Shown one piece after another: positions 6,689 to 6,730 of a DNA stretch of 6,730 bases. The stretch's first letter is position 1, and every line of letters begins with the position of its first letter. This stretch comes from UBA5972 sp002430125 (lineage in GTDB: Bacteria > Pseudomonadota > Alphaproteobacteria > Rhodobacterales > Rhodobacteraceae), in the NCBI GenBank assembly GCA_937892915.1, contig CALBIC010000070.1, positions 1-6,730 on the forward strand, read 5' to 3'. Both the position numbers and the translations under genes were made by a program. Under the pieces are notes generated by a model. It saw only the letters and a list, made by a program, of their open reading frames with translations. It was not told where the DNA came from and made no database searches.

Positions 6689-6730
6689 GGGTCTGTGGAC
6701 ATTCACCTTGATGCGATGAGGGCTGCGACA
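6689..6730. mobile_element. Possible insertion-sequence terminus at the window edge
   Basis: After ACTA, the sequence GGGTCTGTGGACATTCACC (6689-6707) resembles, from memory, terminal inverted repeats of IS5-family elements, which favour CTAG-like or TA targets. On the - strand, a frame open from the window edge ends here as KVNVHRP followed by TAG (6687-6689), which could be the last residues of a transposase reading into its own terminal repeat. Only 42 bases are visible, so the other end and the transposase core cannot be checked. It may instead be ordinary intergenic DNA. Confidence 0.25.

Noticed and set aside
1..6730. CRISPR array, tRNA, rRNA or riboswitch
   Set aside because: No regularly spaced direct repeats, tRNA-like cloverleaf, rRNA-like sequence or recognisable riboswitch core was seen on either strand.

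Overview
The window looks like chromosomal DNA from an alphaproteobacterium, most likely a Rhodobacteraceae (roseobacter-type) organism. This rests on moderately GC-rich coding sequence, on the strong resemblance of the DEAD-box helicase (as I remember the family) to roseobacter proteins combining a DbpA-type RNA-binding domain with a KPK-rich tail, and on a palindromic intergenic repeat of a style common in alphaproteobacteria. No search was possible, so genus is not assigned.

Layout, left to right. (1) Positions 1 to about 333 hold the decayed 3' end of an IS630-family transposase on the + strand. It has in-frame stops and a 13-codon insertion, containing an 18-bp perfect palindrome, just before the catalytic glutamate. 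(2) Positions 334-678 are non-coding, with three GC-rich hairpins and a plausible sigma70-type promoter. (3) Positions 679-2673 (+) encode a complete DEAD-box RNA helicase. (4) Positions 2671-2787 are a MITE-like or REP-like element with imperfect terminal inverted repeats. It fills the gap between two convergent genes and includes the helicase stop codon. (5) Positions 6536 to 2797 on the - strand form a two-gene operon, hyuA then hyuB, overlapping by 4 bp (ATGA). It encodes the two subunits of a hydantoinase/oxoprolinase-superfamily enzyme. (6) Positions 6537-6730 form its upstream region. A 14-bp perfect palindrome of GntR-operator type overlaps a candidate -10 box, and at the far right there is a possible insertion-sequence end.

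How it works together: hyuA and hyuB should make one heteromeric ATP-dependent amidohydrolase that opens a cyclic amide or imide such as a hydantoin or 5-oxoproline. It is probably controlled by a GntR-family repressor encoded outside the window. The helicase is an independent RNA-remodelling gene on the opposite strand. I see no strong case for an entirely new system. The most unusual items are the palindromic insertion in the transposase relic, the inverted-repeat element at the convergent junction, and the operator-like palindrome ahead of a hyuAB pair of unknown substrate.
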